The translations under genes were made by a program, and so were the position numbers. Below are positions 8,951-19,498 of a DNA stretch of 64,000 nucleotides, piece by piece; within the stretch, counting starts at the first letter, position 1, and each line of letters begins with the position of its first letter. The notes beneath the pieces are model-generated. The model was not told the DNA's origin and did not search any database. It saw only the letters and a program-made list of their open reading frames with translations. The stretch is from Nevskia ramosa DSM 11499 (GTDB lineage Bacteria > Pseudomonadota > Gammaproteobacteria > Nevskiales > Nevskiaceae), in assembly GCF_000420645.1 (NCBI RefSeq), contig NZ_ATVI01000007.1, positions 124,001 to 188,000 on the forward strand, read 5' to 3'.

Positions 8951-9909
8951 ACGCGCCGACCATGTCGCGGACCATTCGCTGGGATGCCTGGCAGCTGATC
9001 GAGGAAGCCGATCGCAGATTCCGGCGCATCTTCATCAGCGTCGCCATTCCGGCCCTGGTGCTGGTGCTGCTGACCCACTTCTTCTACGTCGCACCCGAGC
9101 CCAAGCCGCTGCCCGAGTTCGACAGCTCCCAATACGTCGAACTGCTCCCGGAACCGGAAGTCAAAAAGCCGGAGCCGGAAAAGGTTGTCGAGCCCGTCAA
9201 GGAAGCGCCGAAGCCGGTCAAGCCGATCGAACAGGTAAAGCCGAAGCCGATCGAAAAACCGCCGACCGTTGTCCAGGCCAAGCCTGAGCCGACGGCGAAG
9301 GAAGTGGCCGAGAAGTCCGGCCTGCTGGCCATGAAGGATGCCCTGAGCAGCCTGCGCGACCAGAATCTGGCCAGCGCGACCAGCGATCAGCCGCTGAGCT
9401 CGTCGACGATCACCTCGAAGAGCGGCATCGGTTCTGCCGCATCGGCGGATGCCATCGCCGCATCGGCAACCGCCAACAGCGGCGGCATCCGGAACGGCAA
9501 TGGCGTTACTTCGTCGCAGGACGGCGTCGGTGTTGGCTCGCGCAGCACCGGCAAGGTCAGTAGCCCACTCGGCAGCGGCAACGGTCCGGCCAAGGGTGGT
9601 CCACCAGGACCGGACGGCGGTCGCAATGCCAGCGAAGTGCAGGCTGTTTTCGCCAGGAACCAGGGTCCGTTCTACGCCATCTTCAATCGCGCAGCGCGTG
9701 ACAATGCCGACATCGGCGCCGGCAAGATCGTGGTACGTCTGACGATTGCACCGAACGGCTCGGTGGTTTCGTGCACGATGCTGTCGAGCAGCTATGGTGA
9801 CCCCGAGCTGGAGCGCAAGATCGTCGAACGCGTCAAGCTGATGAACTTCGGCGCCAAGGCCGGTCCGAATTTCACGCTGGACTACCCGCTCCACTACATT
9901 CCTCAATAA
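8947..9909 (+). CDS. TonB-like energy transducer with AgmX/PglI-type C-terminal domain
   Basis: 320 residues: cytoplasmic N terminus, one membrane anchor (about residues 29-48), a periplasm-spanning Pro/Glu/Lys/Val linker (PEPEVKKPEPEKVV and following), a Ser/Gly-rich region, and a C-terminal domain from about residue 226 (SEVQAVFARNQGPFYAIFNR ... GKIVVRLTIAPNGSVVSC ... DPELERKIVERVKLMNFG). This C-terminal domain matches the AgmX/PglI type known from myxobacterial gliding and gammaproteobacterial TPR-TonB operons rather than classical TonB. It is the last gene of the operon; fabI begins 21 bases later and may be read through into. Confidence 0.88.
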   Translation: MNAPTMSRTIRWDAWQLIEEADRRFRRIFISVAIPALVLVLLTHFFYVAPEPKPLPEFDSSQYVELLPEPEVKKPEPEKVVEPVKEAPKPVKPIEQVKPKPIEKPPTVVQAKPEPTAKEVAEKSGLLAMKDALSSLRDQNLASATSDQPLSSSTITSKSGIGSAASADAIAASATANSGGIRNGNGVTSSQDGVGVGSRSTGKVSSPLGSGNGPAKGGPPGPDGGRNASEVQAVFARNQGPFYAIFNRAARDNADIGAGKIVVRLTIAPNGSVVSCTMLSSSYGDPELERKIVERVKLMNFGAKAGPNFTLDYPLHYIPQ

Positions 9910-9930
9910 CTCAAACAACGAACGAGAAAC

Positions 9931-10728
9931 ATGGGATTTCTTCAGGGTAAAAAAGCATTGGTGACTGGCGTTGCCAGCGAGCGATCAATCGCCACCGGCA
10001 TCGCCGAGGCCATGCGTCGCGAAGGTGCCGAACTGGCCTTCACCTATCAGGGTGACAAGCTCAAGAGCCGAGTCGAGGAATTCGCCCACGAACAGGGTTC
10101 GGATATCGTGCTGCCGCTCGATGTGACCCGCGATGCCGAGATCTCGGCGGTGTTCGATACGTTGAAATCGAAGTGGGATGGCATCGACATCGTCATTCAT
10201 TCGATCGGCTTCGCGCCGCGCGAACTGCTGGCTGGCGGCTATCTGGAAACCGTGACCCGCGAAGGCTATGCCCTTGCCCATGACATCAGCGCCTACTCGT
10301 TCGCGGCACTCGGCAAGGCGGCACGTCCGCTGATGCAGGGCCGTGCTGGCAGCTTGCTGACCCTCAGCTATCTCGGCGCCGAGAAAGCCGTGCCGATGTA
10401 CAACGTCATGGGACCGGCCAAAGCCAGTCTCGAAGCCAATGTGCGCTACATGGCGGCGGAACTGGGCCCGGAAGGTATTCGCGTCAATGGCATTTCGGCT
10501 GGCCCGATCAAGACGCTGGCTGCCGCTGGCATCAAGGGCTTCCGCGGCATGTTGTCGCATGCCGAGAAAGGCTCGGCGCTGAAGCGCAACATCTCGATCG
10601 ATGAAGTCGGCAACGCGGCGGCCTTTCTGGCGTCCGATCTGTCGTCGGGCATCACCGGCCAGATCATCTACGTCGACGCCGGTTTCAGCATCATGGGTTT
10701 CTCGCTGGACGCCGGCACGCCGGGCTGA
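9931..10728 (+). CDS. fabI: enoyl-[acyl-carrier-protein] reductase (NADH)
   Basis: Last reductive step of each fatty-acid elongation cycle in the cytoplasm. 265 residues, the normal FabI length. The N-terminal cofactor-binding segment ([20 protein letters not shown]) carries the characteristic FabI spacing, and the active site has the Tyr-x6-Lys motif (YNVMGPAK). [10 protein letters not shown] and [17 protein letters not shown] also match. It starts 21 bases after the TonB-like gene without a visible terminator between them, and is followed by a strong terminator. Sequence gives no sign of FabV or FabK type. Confidence 0.96.
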   Translation: MGFLQGKKALVTGVASERSIATGIAEAMRREGAELAFTYQGDKLKSRVEEFAHEQGSDIVLPLDVTRDAEISAVFDTLKSKWDGIDIVIHSIGFAPRELLAGGYLETVTREGYALAHDISAYSFAALGKAARPLMQGRAGSLLTLSYLGAEKAVPMYNVMGPAKASLEANVRYMAAELGPEGIRVNGISAGPIKTLAAAGIKGFRGMLSHAEKGSALKRNISIDEVGNAAAFLASDLSSGITGQIIYVDAGFSIMGFSLDAGTPG

Positions 10729-10751
10729 TTCTCCAGCTGATTGCAAAGCAG

Positions 10752-10786
10752 AAGCCCGAAGCGGACTACCCGCTTCGGGCTTTTTG
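10752..10786 (+). terminator. Rho-independent terminator of fabI
   Basis: A perfect 13-bp stem (10752-10764 with 10770-10782) with a 5-base loop, followed by five T on the + strand. It lies between convergent fabI and the symporter gene and may also slow transcription arriving on the other strand, although that side has no T tract. Confidence 0.9.
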
Positions 10787-10800
10787 TTGAGCCGCGATGC

Positions 10801-12051
10801 TTACTGCGGCGGCTTCAGGATGTCGTGCTCGCCTTCGAGGCGACCAATGACCACCGCACCGCAGCCATCGCCATAGACATTGACCGCCGTGCGGCACATG
10901 TCCAGCGCCCGATCGACCGCCAACAACACGCCGAGACCTTCGAGCGGCAGACCAATGGTGCCGAGAATCACCGCAATCGCGACCAGGCTAGCCGAGGGAA
11001 TACCGGTGACGCCCATTGAAGTGACGACTGCCATCGAGACGATCACGAACTGGGTCGTGAAGTCGAGATGCAGGCCGTAAGCCTGGGCCAGGAACATCGC
11101 GGCGGCGCACTCGTAGAGCGCGGTGCCATCAAGATTGATCGCCGCACCAAGCGGCAAGGTGAATCCGGACACACGCTCGGAGACGCCAGCGCGGCTGCGC
11201 AGGCATTCCAGGGTCACCGGCAAGGTGCCGGCCGAGCTGGACGTCGAGAAACCGGTCAGCAGCGCCGGCGTCATCGCTTTCAGCATTCGAATCGGAGAGA
11301 CCCGTCCGATCACTGCCAGCAGCACCGACATCGTCACCAACATGTGGAAGGCAAGCCCGCCGAGCGTGGCGAAGAAGAACAGCGCCAGCGGCCGGATCGC
11401 TTCGACGCCGGTCGATGAAAACGCTTTTGCGACCAGCGCATAAACGCCGATCGGGGCAAAGCGCATCACCACACCGGTGATGCCCATCATCGTTTCGCGG
11501 ACACCGTTCCAGAAGTCGCGCTGCACGTCGCCGACGCTGCCCGGCAGGCGCGCCGCGAAGATGCCGAACATCATGCTGAAGAACACCAGACCGAGCAGAT
11601 CGCCGTCGGCGGCCGCCTTGATCGGGTTCGAGGTGATCATGCGATAGAAGACATCGCTGACGTCGGACAGCTTCGCGCTCGATACCTGCTCGCTGACCTT
11701 GGCGCTGCCGGTGGCGAGACCGAGGATGTCCTTGGCAGGCTGGCCATCGATGATGCCGGGCTGCACGATATTGACCATCGCCAAGCCGACGACCACGGCG
11801 AGGAATGTGGTCAGCGTGTAGAACGCCATCGTGCGGAAACCGATGCGCGACAGCGCCGCCGGCTCGCTGAACGTCGACATGGCGACGATGATCGACGACA
11901 CGATCAGCGGCACGACAACCATCTTCAGGCCATTGAGAAACAGGCCGCCGATGAAGCCGCAGAAGCGGATCAGACTGCTGTCTGCCGACGCCAGCGCGCC
12001 GGTCAGTACCGCCAGAGCCAGCGCGATCGCGATTTGCCAATGAAGCTTCAT
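10801..12051 (-). CDS. dicarboxylate/amino acid:cation symporter (DAACS family)
   Basis: Inner-membrane secondary transporter of the GltP/DctA family that moves glutamate, aspartate or C4-dicarboxylates with protons or sodium. 416 residues with multiple hydrophobic segments. The Ser-rich re-entrant loop (STSSSAGTLPVTLEC) and the binding motif NLDGTALYECAAAMFLAQ are seen in the second half, matching the transport core of the family. NLDGTALY fits amino-acid carriers better than DctA (NLDGTCIY), but the substrate cannot be fixed by reading. It is convergent with fabI and lies 29 bases from the end of ppiD. Confidence 0.9.
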   Translation of the reverse strand: MKLHWQIAIALALAVLTGALASADSSLIRFCGFIGGLFLNGLKMVVVPLIVSSIIVAMSTFSEPAALSRIGFRTMAFYTLTTFLAVVVGLAMVNIVQPGIIDGQPAKDILGLATGSAKVSEQVSSAKLSDVSDVFYRMITSNPIKAAADGDLLGLVFFSMMFGIFAARLPGSVGDVQRDFWNGVRETMMGITGVVMRFAPIGVYALVAKAFSSTGVEAIRPLALFFFATLGGLAFHMLVTMSVLLAVIGRVSPIRMLKAMTPALLTGFSTSSSAGTLPVTLECLRSRAGVSERVSGFTLPLGAAINLDGTALYECAAAMFLAQAYGLHLDFTTQFVIVSMAVVTSMGVTGIPSASLVAIAVILGTIGLPLEGLGVLLAVDRALDMCRTAVNVYGDGCGAVVIGRLEGEHDILKPPQ

Positions 12052-12080
12052 CGCGCGGGGCCGTGCTGGCTAGCGGCGGA

Positions 12081-14009
12081 TCAAGGAGCGACCGGCTCTT
12101 GCGCCGGCAACTCCTTCAACTCGACCTTGATGAGCTTCTTCAAGGCCTCGTGGTAGGCGTTGAACTCGGCACCGGCACGCGCTTCACGAATGCTGGCCAG
12201 TTCACCGGCCGGTTCTGTTCCGGGCTTGAGGCTGCCATCGACCACGGTCTTGAGCTCTATGACGGCCGTTGCGCCGCCTTCGATGCTGGCTTCGCCATAG
12301 CTTGAGGTCGTCGCAGCAGGACGTGGCAGCTTGAACACCGCATCCAGCAAGGCCAGACCCAGGCCGCTGCGGCTCCGCGTGCTCGGCCCTGGCGACTGCG
12401 CGGTGAGATTCAGGGAGGCAGCCACTTCTTCGATCGTCTTGCCCGACTTCAATGCTTCGAGCGCCGCCTTGGCATCGGCAACCGCCTTGGCACGCGCCTG
12501 CTCGTTGCGCAGTTCATCGCGGAGTGTTGCTTCAACCTCGGCAAGCTGGCGCTGACGCGGCGCTTCGTACTCGGCCTTGCGCACCACGACCAGACGATCG
12601 GCGTCTACCGAGATCGGCTTGGAGTTGACGCCATCGGTGAGCACCGCCTGCGAGAACGCGGCCTCGATCACCGCAGGGTTCGCGGCAATGCCCGCACCGC
12701 CGGCACGCGTGAACCAGTCGGTGGTCTCGATGGTCAGGCCGAGTTCCTTGGCAACCGGCTCCAGCGAGGCATCGCTCTCGAACGCAAGCTGCTCGAGCTG
12801 CTTGCTCTTTTCCTGGATCTGCAACTGCAGTTCCTTGTTGATGTACAGATCGGTCAAGGCCTTCTGCACGTCAGCTTCCTCGAACGCCTGCGTGCGCGCA
12901 TCGCTCAACTCGGTCAGCTTGATGATGTGGAAACCGAACTCGGTTTCCACGGGCTCGCTGGTGTCACCGGCCTTGCTCAATCCATAAAGCGCGGACTCGA
13001 ACTTCGGCGGCAGCAAGCCATCGCCGCGCTTGATGATGCCGAGGTCGCCGCCCTTGTTCTTGCTGCCGGGATCATCGGAAGCAGTCTTCGCCAGCTCGGC
13101 GAAATTCGCGCCGCCCTTTAGCTGCGCATACAGATCGTCAGCCTTCTTGCGCGCCGCTTCCTTGTCGGCACCGAAGTTGATCAGGATATGGCTGGCCTTG
13201 CGCGTTTCCGGGGTCGAGAAACGCGTGGCTTTCTCGGCTTCATAAAGCGTCTTGAGAATATCTGCGCTTGGCGCGGCAGCCTTGGCCAGCTTGCTCTGTG
13301 CCAGTTCGACGAACGCCAGCTTGATCCGCTCAGGTGCCTGCAGGCTGGCCTTCCTTTCTTCGTAACGTGCCGCGATCTGCTCAGGCGTTACCGTGACATC
13401 AGCCAGGTACTTTGCGGGTTCGAATTGCAGGTACTGGAAGTTGCGTTCCTGCTTGGACAGCCGCAGAGCAAGCTTGGCATCGTCCGGCGTCACGACAGCG
13501 CTGCCGAGCACGACGTCACGCAACTGCTCGACCATCAGCGTATCGCGTTGCTGGGCTTCGAAGCTGTCGGTGGTGTAGCTGTTCTGGGCCAGCAGTTCCT
13601 TGTAGCGCTGCGTCGAGAACTTGCCGTTCTCCTGAAACGCTGGCACTGCAGTCAGGTAGTCACGCAGTGCGGCATCACCAGCACGATAGCCGCTGCTCTT
13701 GGCCTGCTGCTGCAACAAGGACGTCTGCACCATCTCCTGAAGCACACTTTCGCGCATGCGCTGGGAGTTGATCTGATCAGCGCGGAAGTTCTCGCCAAGC
13801 AACTGCTGCAACCGGCGATAGCGCTGCTCATACGCACGGTTCAGTTGATCAGCAGTGATCTTGCTATCGCCGACTTTCGCTATCGGCGGATTGGCATTGC
13901 TCTGGAAGTAGCCTTCAATGCCACTGAATGCGAATGGAATACCAATGATGAGCAGTAGAACACCGACGATGACAGGACCGTTAAGGCTGTCACGGATTTG
14001 CTGCATCAT
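12081..14009 (-). CDS. ppiD: periplasmic folding chaperone PpiD (SurA-N/parvulin domain)
   Basis: Inner-membrane-anchored chaperone acting on newly exported proteins at the Sec translocon. About 642 residues: short cytoplasmic tip, one membrane helix (GPVIVGVLLLIIGIPFAFSG), a SurA-like chaperone domain (EQRYRRLQQLLGENF, LQEMVQTSLLQQQAK) and a parvulin domain around residues 250-345 (ASHILINF ... NFAELAKTASDDPGSKNKGGDLG ... GFHIIKL). The double ATG at 14009/14006 gives the expected N terminus MMQQIRDSLNGP; a longer frame reaching 14063 would only add upstream leader sequence. It follows hupB and the tRNAs, the usual gammaproteobacterial order. Confidence 0.93.
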   Translation of the reverse strand: MMQQIRDSLNGPVIVGVLLLIIGIPFAFSGIEGYFQSNANPPIAKVGDSKITADQLNRAYEQRYRRLQQLLGENFRADQINSQRMRESVLQEMVQTSLLQQQAKSSGYRAGDAALRDYLTAVPAFQENGKFSTQRYKELLAQNSYTTDSFEAQQRDTLMVEQLRDVVLGSAVVTPDDAKLALRLSKQERNFQYLQFEPAKYLADVTVTPEQIAARYEERKASLQAPERIKLAFVELAQSKLAKAAAPSADILKTLYEAEKATRFSTPETRKASHILINFGADKEAARKKADDLYAQLKGGANFAELAKTASDDPGSKNKGGDLGIIKRGDGLLPPKFESALYGLSKAGDTSEPVETEFGFHIIKLTELSDARTQAFEEADVQKALTDLYINKELQLQIQEKSKQLEQLAFESDASLEPVAKELGLTIETTDWFTRAGGAGIAANPAVIEAAFSQAVLTDGVNSKPISVDADRLVVVRKAEYEAPRQRQLAEVEATLRDELRNEQARAKAVADAKAALEALKSGKTIEEVAASLNLTAQSPGPSTRSRSGLGLALLDAVFKLPRPAATTSSYGEASIEGGATAVIELKTVVDGSLKPGTEPAGELASIREARAGAEFNAYHEALKKLIKVELKELPAQEPVAP

Positions 14010-14066
14010 GTTTTCGGGTCTCGCAAATGAAGAGGGCGCTCTTTGAGCGCCCTCGTGTTGCATATA

Positions 14067-14143
14067 TGGCGGAGCGGACGGGACTCGAACCCGCGACCCT
14101 CGGCGTGACAGGCCGATACTCTAACCGACTGAGCTACCGCTCC
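14067..14143 (-). tRNA. tRNA-Asp (GTC)
   Basis: A 77-base cloverleaf with encoded CCA. The acceptor GGAGCGG pairs with CCGCTCC, the anticodon loop is CTGTCAC (anticodon GTC), and the T loop is TTCGAGT. It sits between tRNA-Val and ppiD. Confidence 0.97.
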
Positions 14144-14180
14144 GCAGAACTACTGATTCCGCTTACATAATTTCTGTAAC

Positions 14181-14256
14181 TGGTGGGTGCTGAGGGGCTC
14201 GAACCCCCGACTCCCGCCGTGTAAAGGCGATGCTCTACCAGCTGAGCTAAGCACCC
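14181..14256 (-). tRNA. tRNA-Val (TAC)
   Basis: A 76-base cloverleaf with encoded CCA. The acceptor GGGTGCT pairs with AGCACCC, the anticodon loop is TTTACAC (anticodon TAC), and the T loop is TTCGAGC. It is transcribed just before tRNA-Asp and probably processed from the same transcript. Confidence 0.97.
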
Positions 14257-14300
14257 TATCGACCGTTACATCCGGTGAAGCTGTCCCCCCACCGAGTCCG

Positions 14301-14573
14301 CTACTTTACAGCGTCTTTAAGGGCTTTGCCAGCCTTGAATGAAGGATTTTTGCTGGCCGTGATGTTCAAGGTTGCGCCGGTCTTCGGGTTGCGTCCGGTA
14401 CGTGCTGCACGCTCGCGAATCGCGAACGTACCGAAGCCGACGAGCGACACCTTGTCGTTCTCCTTGAGCGCCTTGCCGATGACTTCGACGAGCGCATCGA
14501 TCGCATTGCCGGCATCAGCCTTGGTCAGGCCAGATTGGTCGGCGACGGCCGCGATCAGTTCGGATTTGTTCAT
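14301..14573 (-). CDS. hupB: DNA-binding protein HU-beta
   Basis: Small histone-like nucleoid protein that bends DNA without strong sequence preference. 90 residues, full family length: [22 protein letters not shown] at the start, VSLVGFGTF in the body, then the signature [12 protein letters not shown] and a C-terminal [15 protein letters not shown]. It is downstream of lon as in Pseudomonas and E. coli. Confidence 0.97.
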   Translation of the reverse strand: MNKSELIAAVADQSGLTKADAGNAIDALVEVIGKALKENDKVSLVGFGTFAIRERAARTGRNPKTGATLNITASKNPSFKAGKALKDAVK

Positions 14574-14756
14574 GTAGGTTTTTCCCCTCGGATTATTGGA
14601 TCGGCATGCGCCGGTATGACTTGGATTCTGTCCCGCCCAAGCCTTGGATCCCTTGGTGGTTTCAGATCGACTTTCAATAATGAAAATCGTCGTCAGGCGT
14701 TGGAGAATCCTTATATCAAGCGGGTTTCAGAGCGTCAATTAAACTCTCGGCAGATT

Positions 14757-14790
14757 CGGGATTGCAGTGATTTGCGTCACTGCAATCCCG
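14757..14790 (-). terminator. hairpin after lon, probable terminator
   Basis: A 14-bp perfect stem (14757-14770 with 14777-14790) with a 6-base loop, 13 bases after the lon stop codon. On the lon strand it is followed by only a weak T-rich stretch, so it may be an inefficient terminator or a transcript-end stabiliser between lon and hupB. Confidence 0.6.
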
Positions 14791-14802
14791 ATTTCAGGCC
14801 GG

Positions 14803-17199
<2,397 letters not shown>

Positions 17200-17257
17200 G
17201 GCTCGAACCTCGGGTCATCGTGGAATGCTTCGATATTGGAATTATGCGCCTAGCCAG

Positions 17258-17286
17258 TGATGCGTCCGCCAGCCGTATTTTTCAAG
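17258..17286 (-). promoter_or_regulatory. possible sigma-32 (heat-shock) promoter of lon
   Basis: Read on the minus strand, CTTGAAA (17286-17280) is followed after 13 bases by GACGCATCA (17266-17258), resembling the sigma-32 consensus CTTGAAA-N13-CCCCATNT. The -35 half is perfect and the -10 half partial. Position, about 60 bases before the lon start, and the known heat-shock control of lon support it; the call remains an inference. Confidence 0.4.
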
Positions 17287-17323
17287 CGCGAGATGACGAT
17301 CGCTTCGAATAAACGCCGGCCAG

Positions 17324-17358
17324 AAAAAAGGCGCGCCGCGATCAATCGCGGCGCGCCT
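17324..17358 (-). terminator. Rho-independent terminator of clpX
   Basis: A very GC-rich inverted repeat (17329-17342 with 17345-17358) is followed on the minus strand by six T (17329-17324). It lies 18 bases past the clpX stop, closing the tig-clpP-clpX unit and separating it from lon. Confidence 0.9.
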
Positions 17359-17376
17359 GGATCGACATCAGCCCGA

Positions 17377-18666
17377 TCAGGCGCTGTTCTTGACGTCGCG
17401 ACGCGGCGCTTCGAGGTTCTCGTAGACGATGAATGGCTTTGCCTCGCCCTTGGCGACCGACTCATCGACGACGACCTTCGACACATTGGTCATCGACGGC
17501 AGGTCGTACATCACGTCGAGCAGGATGTTCTCGAGAATGGTGCGCAGGCCGCGCGCACCGGTCTTGCGATCACGCGCCTTGCGGGCAATCGCGTTGAGTG
17601 CGTCCTCGCGGAACTCCAGGGTGCAGCCTTCCATCTGGAACAGCTTGGCGAACTGCTTGACCAGCGCGTTCTTCGGTTCCTTGAGGATCGAGATCAACGC
17701 TGCTTCGTCCAGTTCTTCGAGCACGGCGAGCACCGGCAGACGACCGACGAATTCCGGAATCAGGCCGTAACGAATCAGATCTTCCGGCTCGACACCGAGC
17801 AGCATGCGGCTGACCTGATGGCTGTCCTTCTGCGACTTCACGTCGGCGCCGAAACCAATGCCGGTCTTCTCGGTACGATTCTGGATCACCTTGTCGAGGC
17901 CCGCGAACGCGCCACCGCAGATGAACAGGATACCGGCGGTGTTGACCTGCAGGAATTCCTGCTGAGGATGCTTGCGGCCACCCTGCGGCGGCACGCTGGC
18001 GATGGTGCCTTCGATCAGCTTCAGCAGCGCCTGCTGCACGCCTTCGCCGGACACGTCACGGGTGATCGACGGGTTTTCGCTCTTGCGCGAAATCTTGTCG
18101 ATCTCATCGATGTAGACGATGCCTCGCTGCGCCTTCTCGACGTCGTAATCGCACTTCTGCAGCAAGCGCTGGATGATGTTCTCGACGTCCTCACCGACAT
18201 AACCGGCTTCGGTCAAGGTCGTGGCATCAGCGATCGCGAACGGCACATCGAGCAGGCGAGCCAGCGTTTCGGCGAGCAGCGTCTTTCCAGAACCGGTCGG
18301 ACCGATCAGCAGGATGTTCGATTTCGACAGTTCCACGCCATCGCTGGAACCCTTCTGGCTCAAACGCTTGTAATGGTTGTAGACGGCGACCGACAGCACC
18401 TTCTTGGCCTGATCCTGGCCAATGACGTACTCGTCCAGCACCGCACGGATTTCCTGCGGTTTCGGCAAGCCTTTGACCTGTGGCTTGGCGTGGACTTCCT
18501 CGCGGATGATGTCGTTGCACAGGTCGACGCATTCGTCGCAGATGTAGACCGAAGGACCTGCGATCAGCTTGCGAACCTCGTGCTCGCTCTTGCCACAGAA
18601 CGAGCAATACAGCACGCGACCACCCTGGGTGCCGCTGCGTACGTTGTCAGGCATTTCCAACCTCAA
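17377..18666 (-). CDS. clpX: ATP-dependent Clp protease ATP-binding subunit ClpX
   Basis: AAA+ unfoldase that feeds substrates to ClpP. 429 residues: an N-terminal zinc-binding domain with paired cysteines ([10 protein letters not shown] ... [10 protein letters not shown]), Walker A ([19 protein letters not shown]), Walker B ([10 protein letters not shown]), and the IGF-type ClpP-contact loop seen as TGIGFGAD. It follows clpP by 125 bases, in the same orientation, and ends in a strong terminator. Confidence 0.97.
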   Translation of the reverse strand: MRLEMPDNVRSGTQGGRVLYCSFCGKSEHEVRKLIAGPSVYICDECVDLCNDIIREEVHAKPQVKGLPKPQEIRAVLDEYVIGQDQAKKVLSVAVYNHYKRLSQKGSSDGVELSKSNILLIGPTGSGKTLLAETLARLLDVPFAIADATTLTEAGYVGEDVENIIQRLLQKCDYDVEKAQRGIVYIDEIDKISRKSENPSITRDVSGEGVQQALLKLIEGTIASVPPQGGRKHPQQEFLQVNTAGILFICGGAFAGLDKVIQNRTEKTGIGFGADVKSQKDSHQVSRMLLGVEPEDLIRYGLIPEFVGRLPVLAVLEELDEAALISILKEPKNALVKQFAKLFQMEGCTLEFREDALNAIARKARDRKTGARGLRTILENILLDVMYDLPSMTNVSKVVVDESVAKGEAKPFIVYENLEAPRRDVKNSA

Positions 18667-18791
18667 TCAAGGTTCTTGAATCCTTATAGCATCATGTCGT
18701 ATGACAGCAAAATGACTGCAAGTTCTGTTCGCAACCAGGCCCGCGCAGCGTCAACTAGTCGGCGCGGGCCCTAATTGCTGCAGACCTGCAC

Positions 18792-19415
18792 TCAGTTCGC
18801 GACGGGAGCCTGAGCCCGCTTGTCGATGATGTTGTCGATCAGACCGTACGCTTTGGCCTGTTCGGAGTTCATGAAATAGTCGCGCTCGACATCGAGCGCG
18901 ATCTTTTCGATCGGCTGGCCGCAGTGCTCCGCCATCAGACGATTCAGCCGCTCCCGCAGATAGAGAATCTCCCGCGCCTGGATTTCGATGTCCGTCGCCT
19001 GGCCCTGGGCCCCACCGGACGGCTGGTGGATCATCACTCGCGAATTCGGCAGCGCGAAGCGCTTGCCCTTGGTACCGGCCGACAGCAGGAAGGCGCCCAT
19101 GCTGGCCGCCTGGCCGATGCACATCGTCGACACGTCCGGCTTGATGAACTTCATGGTGTCGTAGATCGACAGGCCCGAAGTGATCACACCGCCCGGCGAG
19201 TTGATGTAGAGGTGAATGTCCTTGTCCGGATTTTCCGATTCAAGGAACAGCAGCTGGGCGACGACGAGGTTCGCCATGTAGTCATCGATCGGGCCAACGA
19301 TGAACACGACGCGCTCCTTCAGCAGGCGCGAGTAGATGTCGTACGCACGTTCTCCGCGGGCGGTCTGCTCGACCACCATCGGGACCAGCTGCGAGCGGTT
19401 GCGGAGGTCAGTCAT
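18792..19415 (-). CDS. clpP: ATP-dependent Clp protease proteolytic subunit ClpP
   Basis: Serine peptidase of the ClpXP machine. 207 residues. The catalytic triad is visible: Ser in [14 protein letters not shown], His in [12 protein letters not shown], and Asp in LDVERDYFM. Substrate-groove segments [17 protein letters not shown] are intact. It lies between tig and clpX, all co-oriented; a strong hairpin separates it from tig. Confidence 0.97.
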   Translation of the reverse strand: MTDLRNRSQLVPMVVEQTARGERAYDIYSRLLKERVVFIVGPIDDYMANLVVAQLLFLESENPDKDIHLYINSPGGVITSGLSIYDTMKFIKPDVSTMCIGQAASMGAFLLSAGTKGKRFALPNSRVMIHQPSGGAQGQATDIEIQAREILYLRERLNRLMAEHCGQPIEKIALDVERDYFMNSEQAKAYGLIDNIIDKRAQAPVAN

Positions 19416-19443
19416 CGGATTTCCAGGTTAAGGGTCAAGTCGG

Positions 19444-19478
19444 GCGACCGTTCCGACGCTCAGCGTCGGAACGGTCGC
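19444..19478 (-). other. 16-bp perfect hairpin between tig and clpP
   Basis: Arms 19444-19459 and 19463-19478 are perfectly complementary with a 3-base loop. There is no T tract on either side, so it does not look like a classical terminator. In the tig-clpP transcript it would form a very stable stem about 30 bases before the clpP start, perhaps acting as an RNA processing or stabilising element. Confidence 0.75.
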
Positions 19479-19498
19479 GTGCAGATTGCTCTGCACCA

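Noticed and set aside
13188-13958. Open frame on the + strand opposite ppiD
   Set aside because: PpiD motifs are intact on the minus strand; the antisense frame shows no domain or signal.
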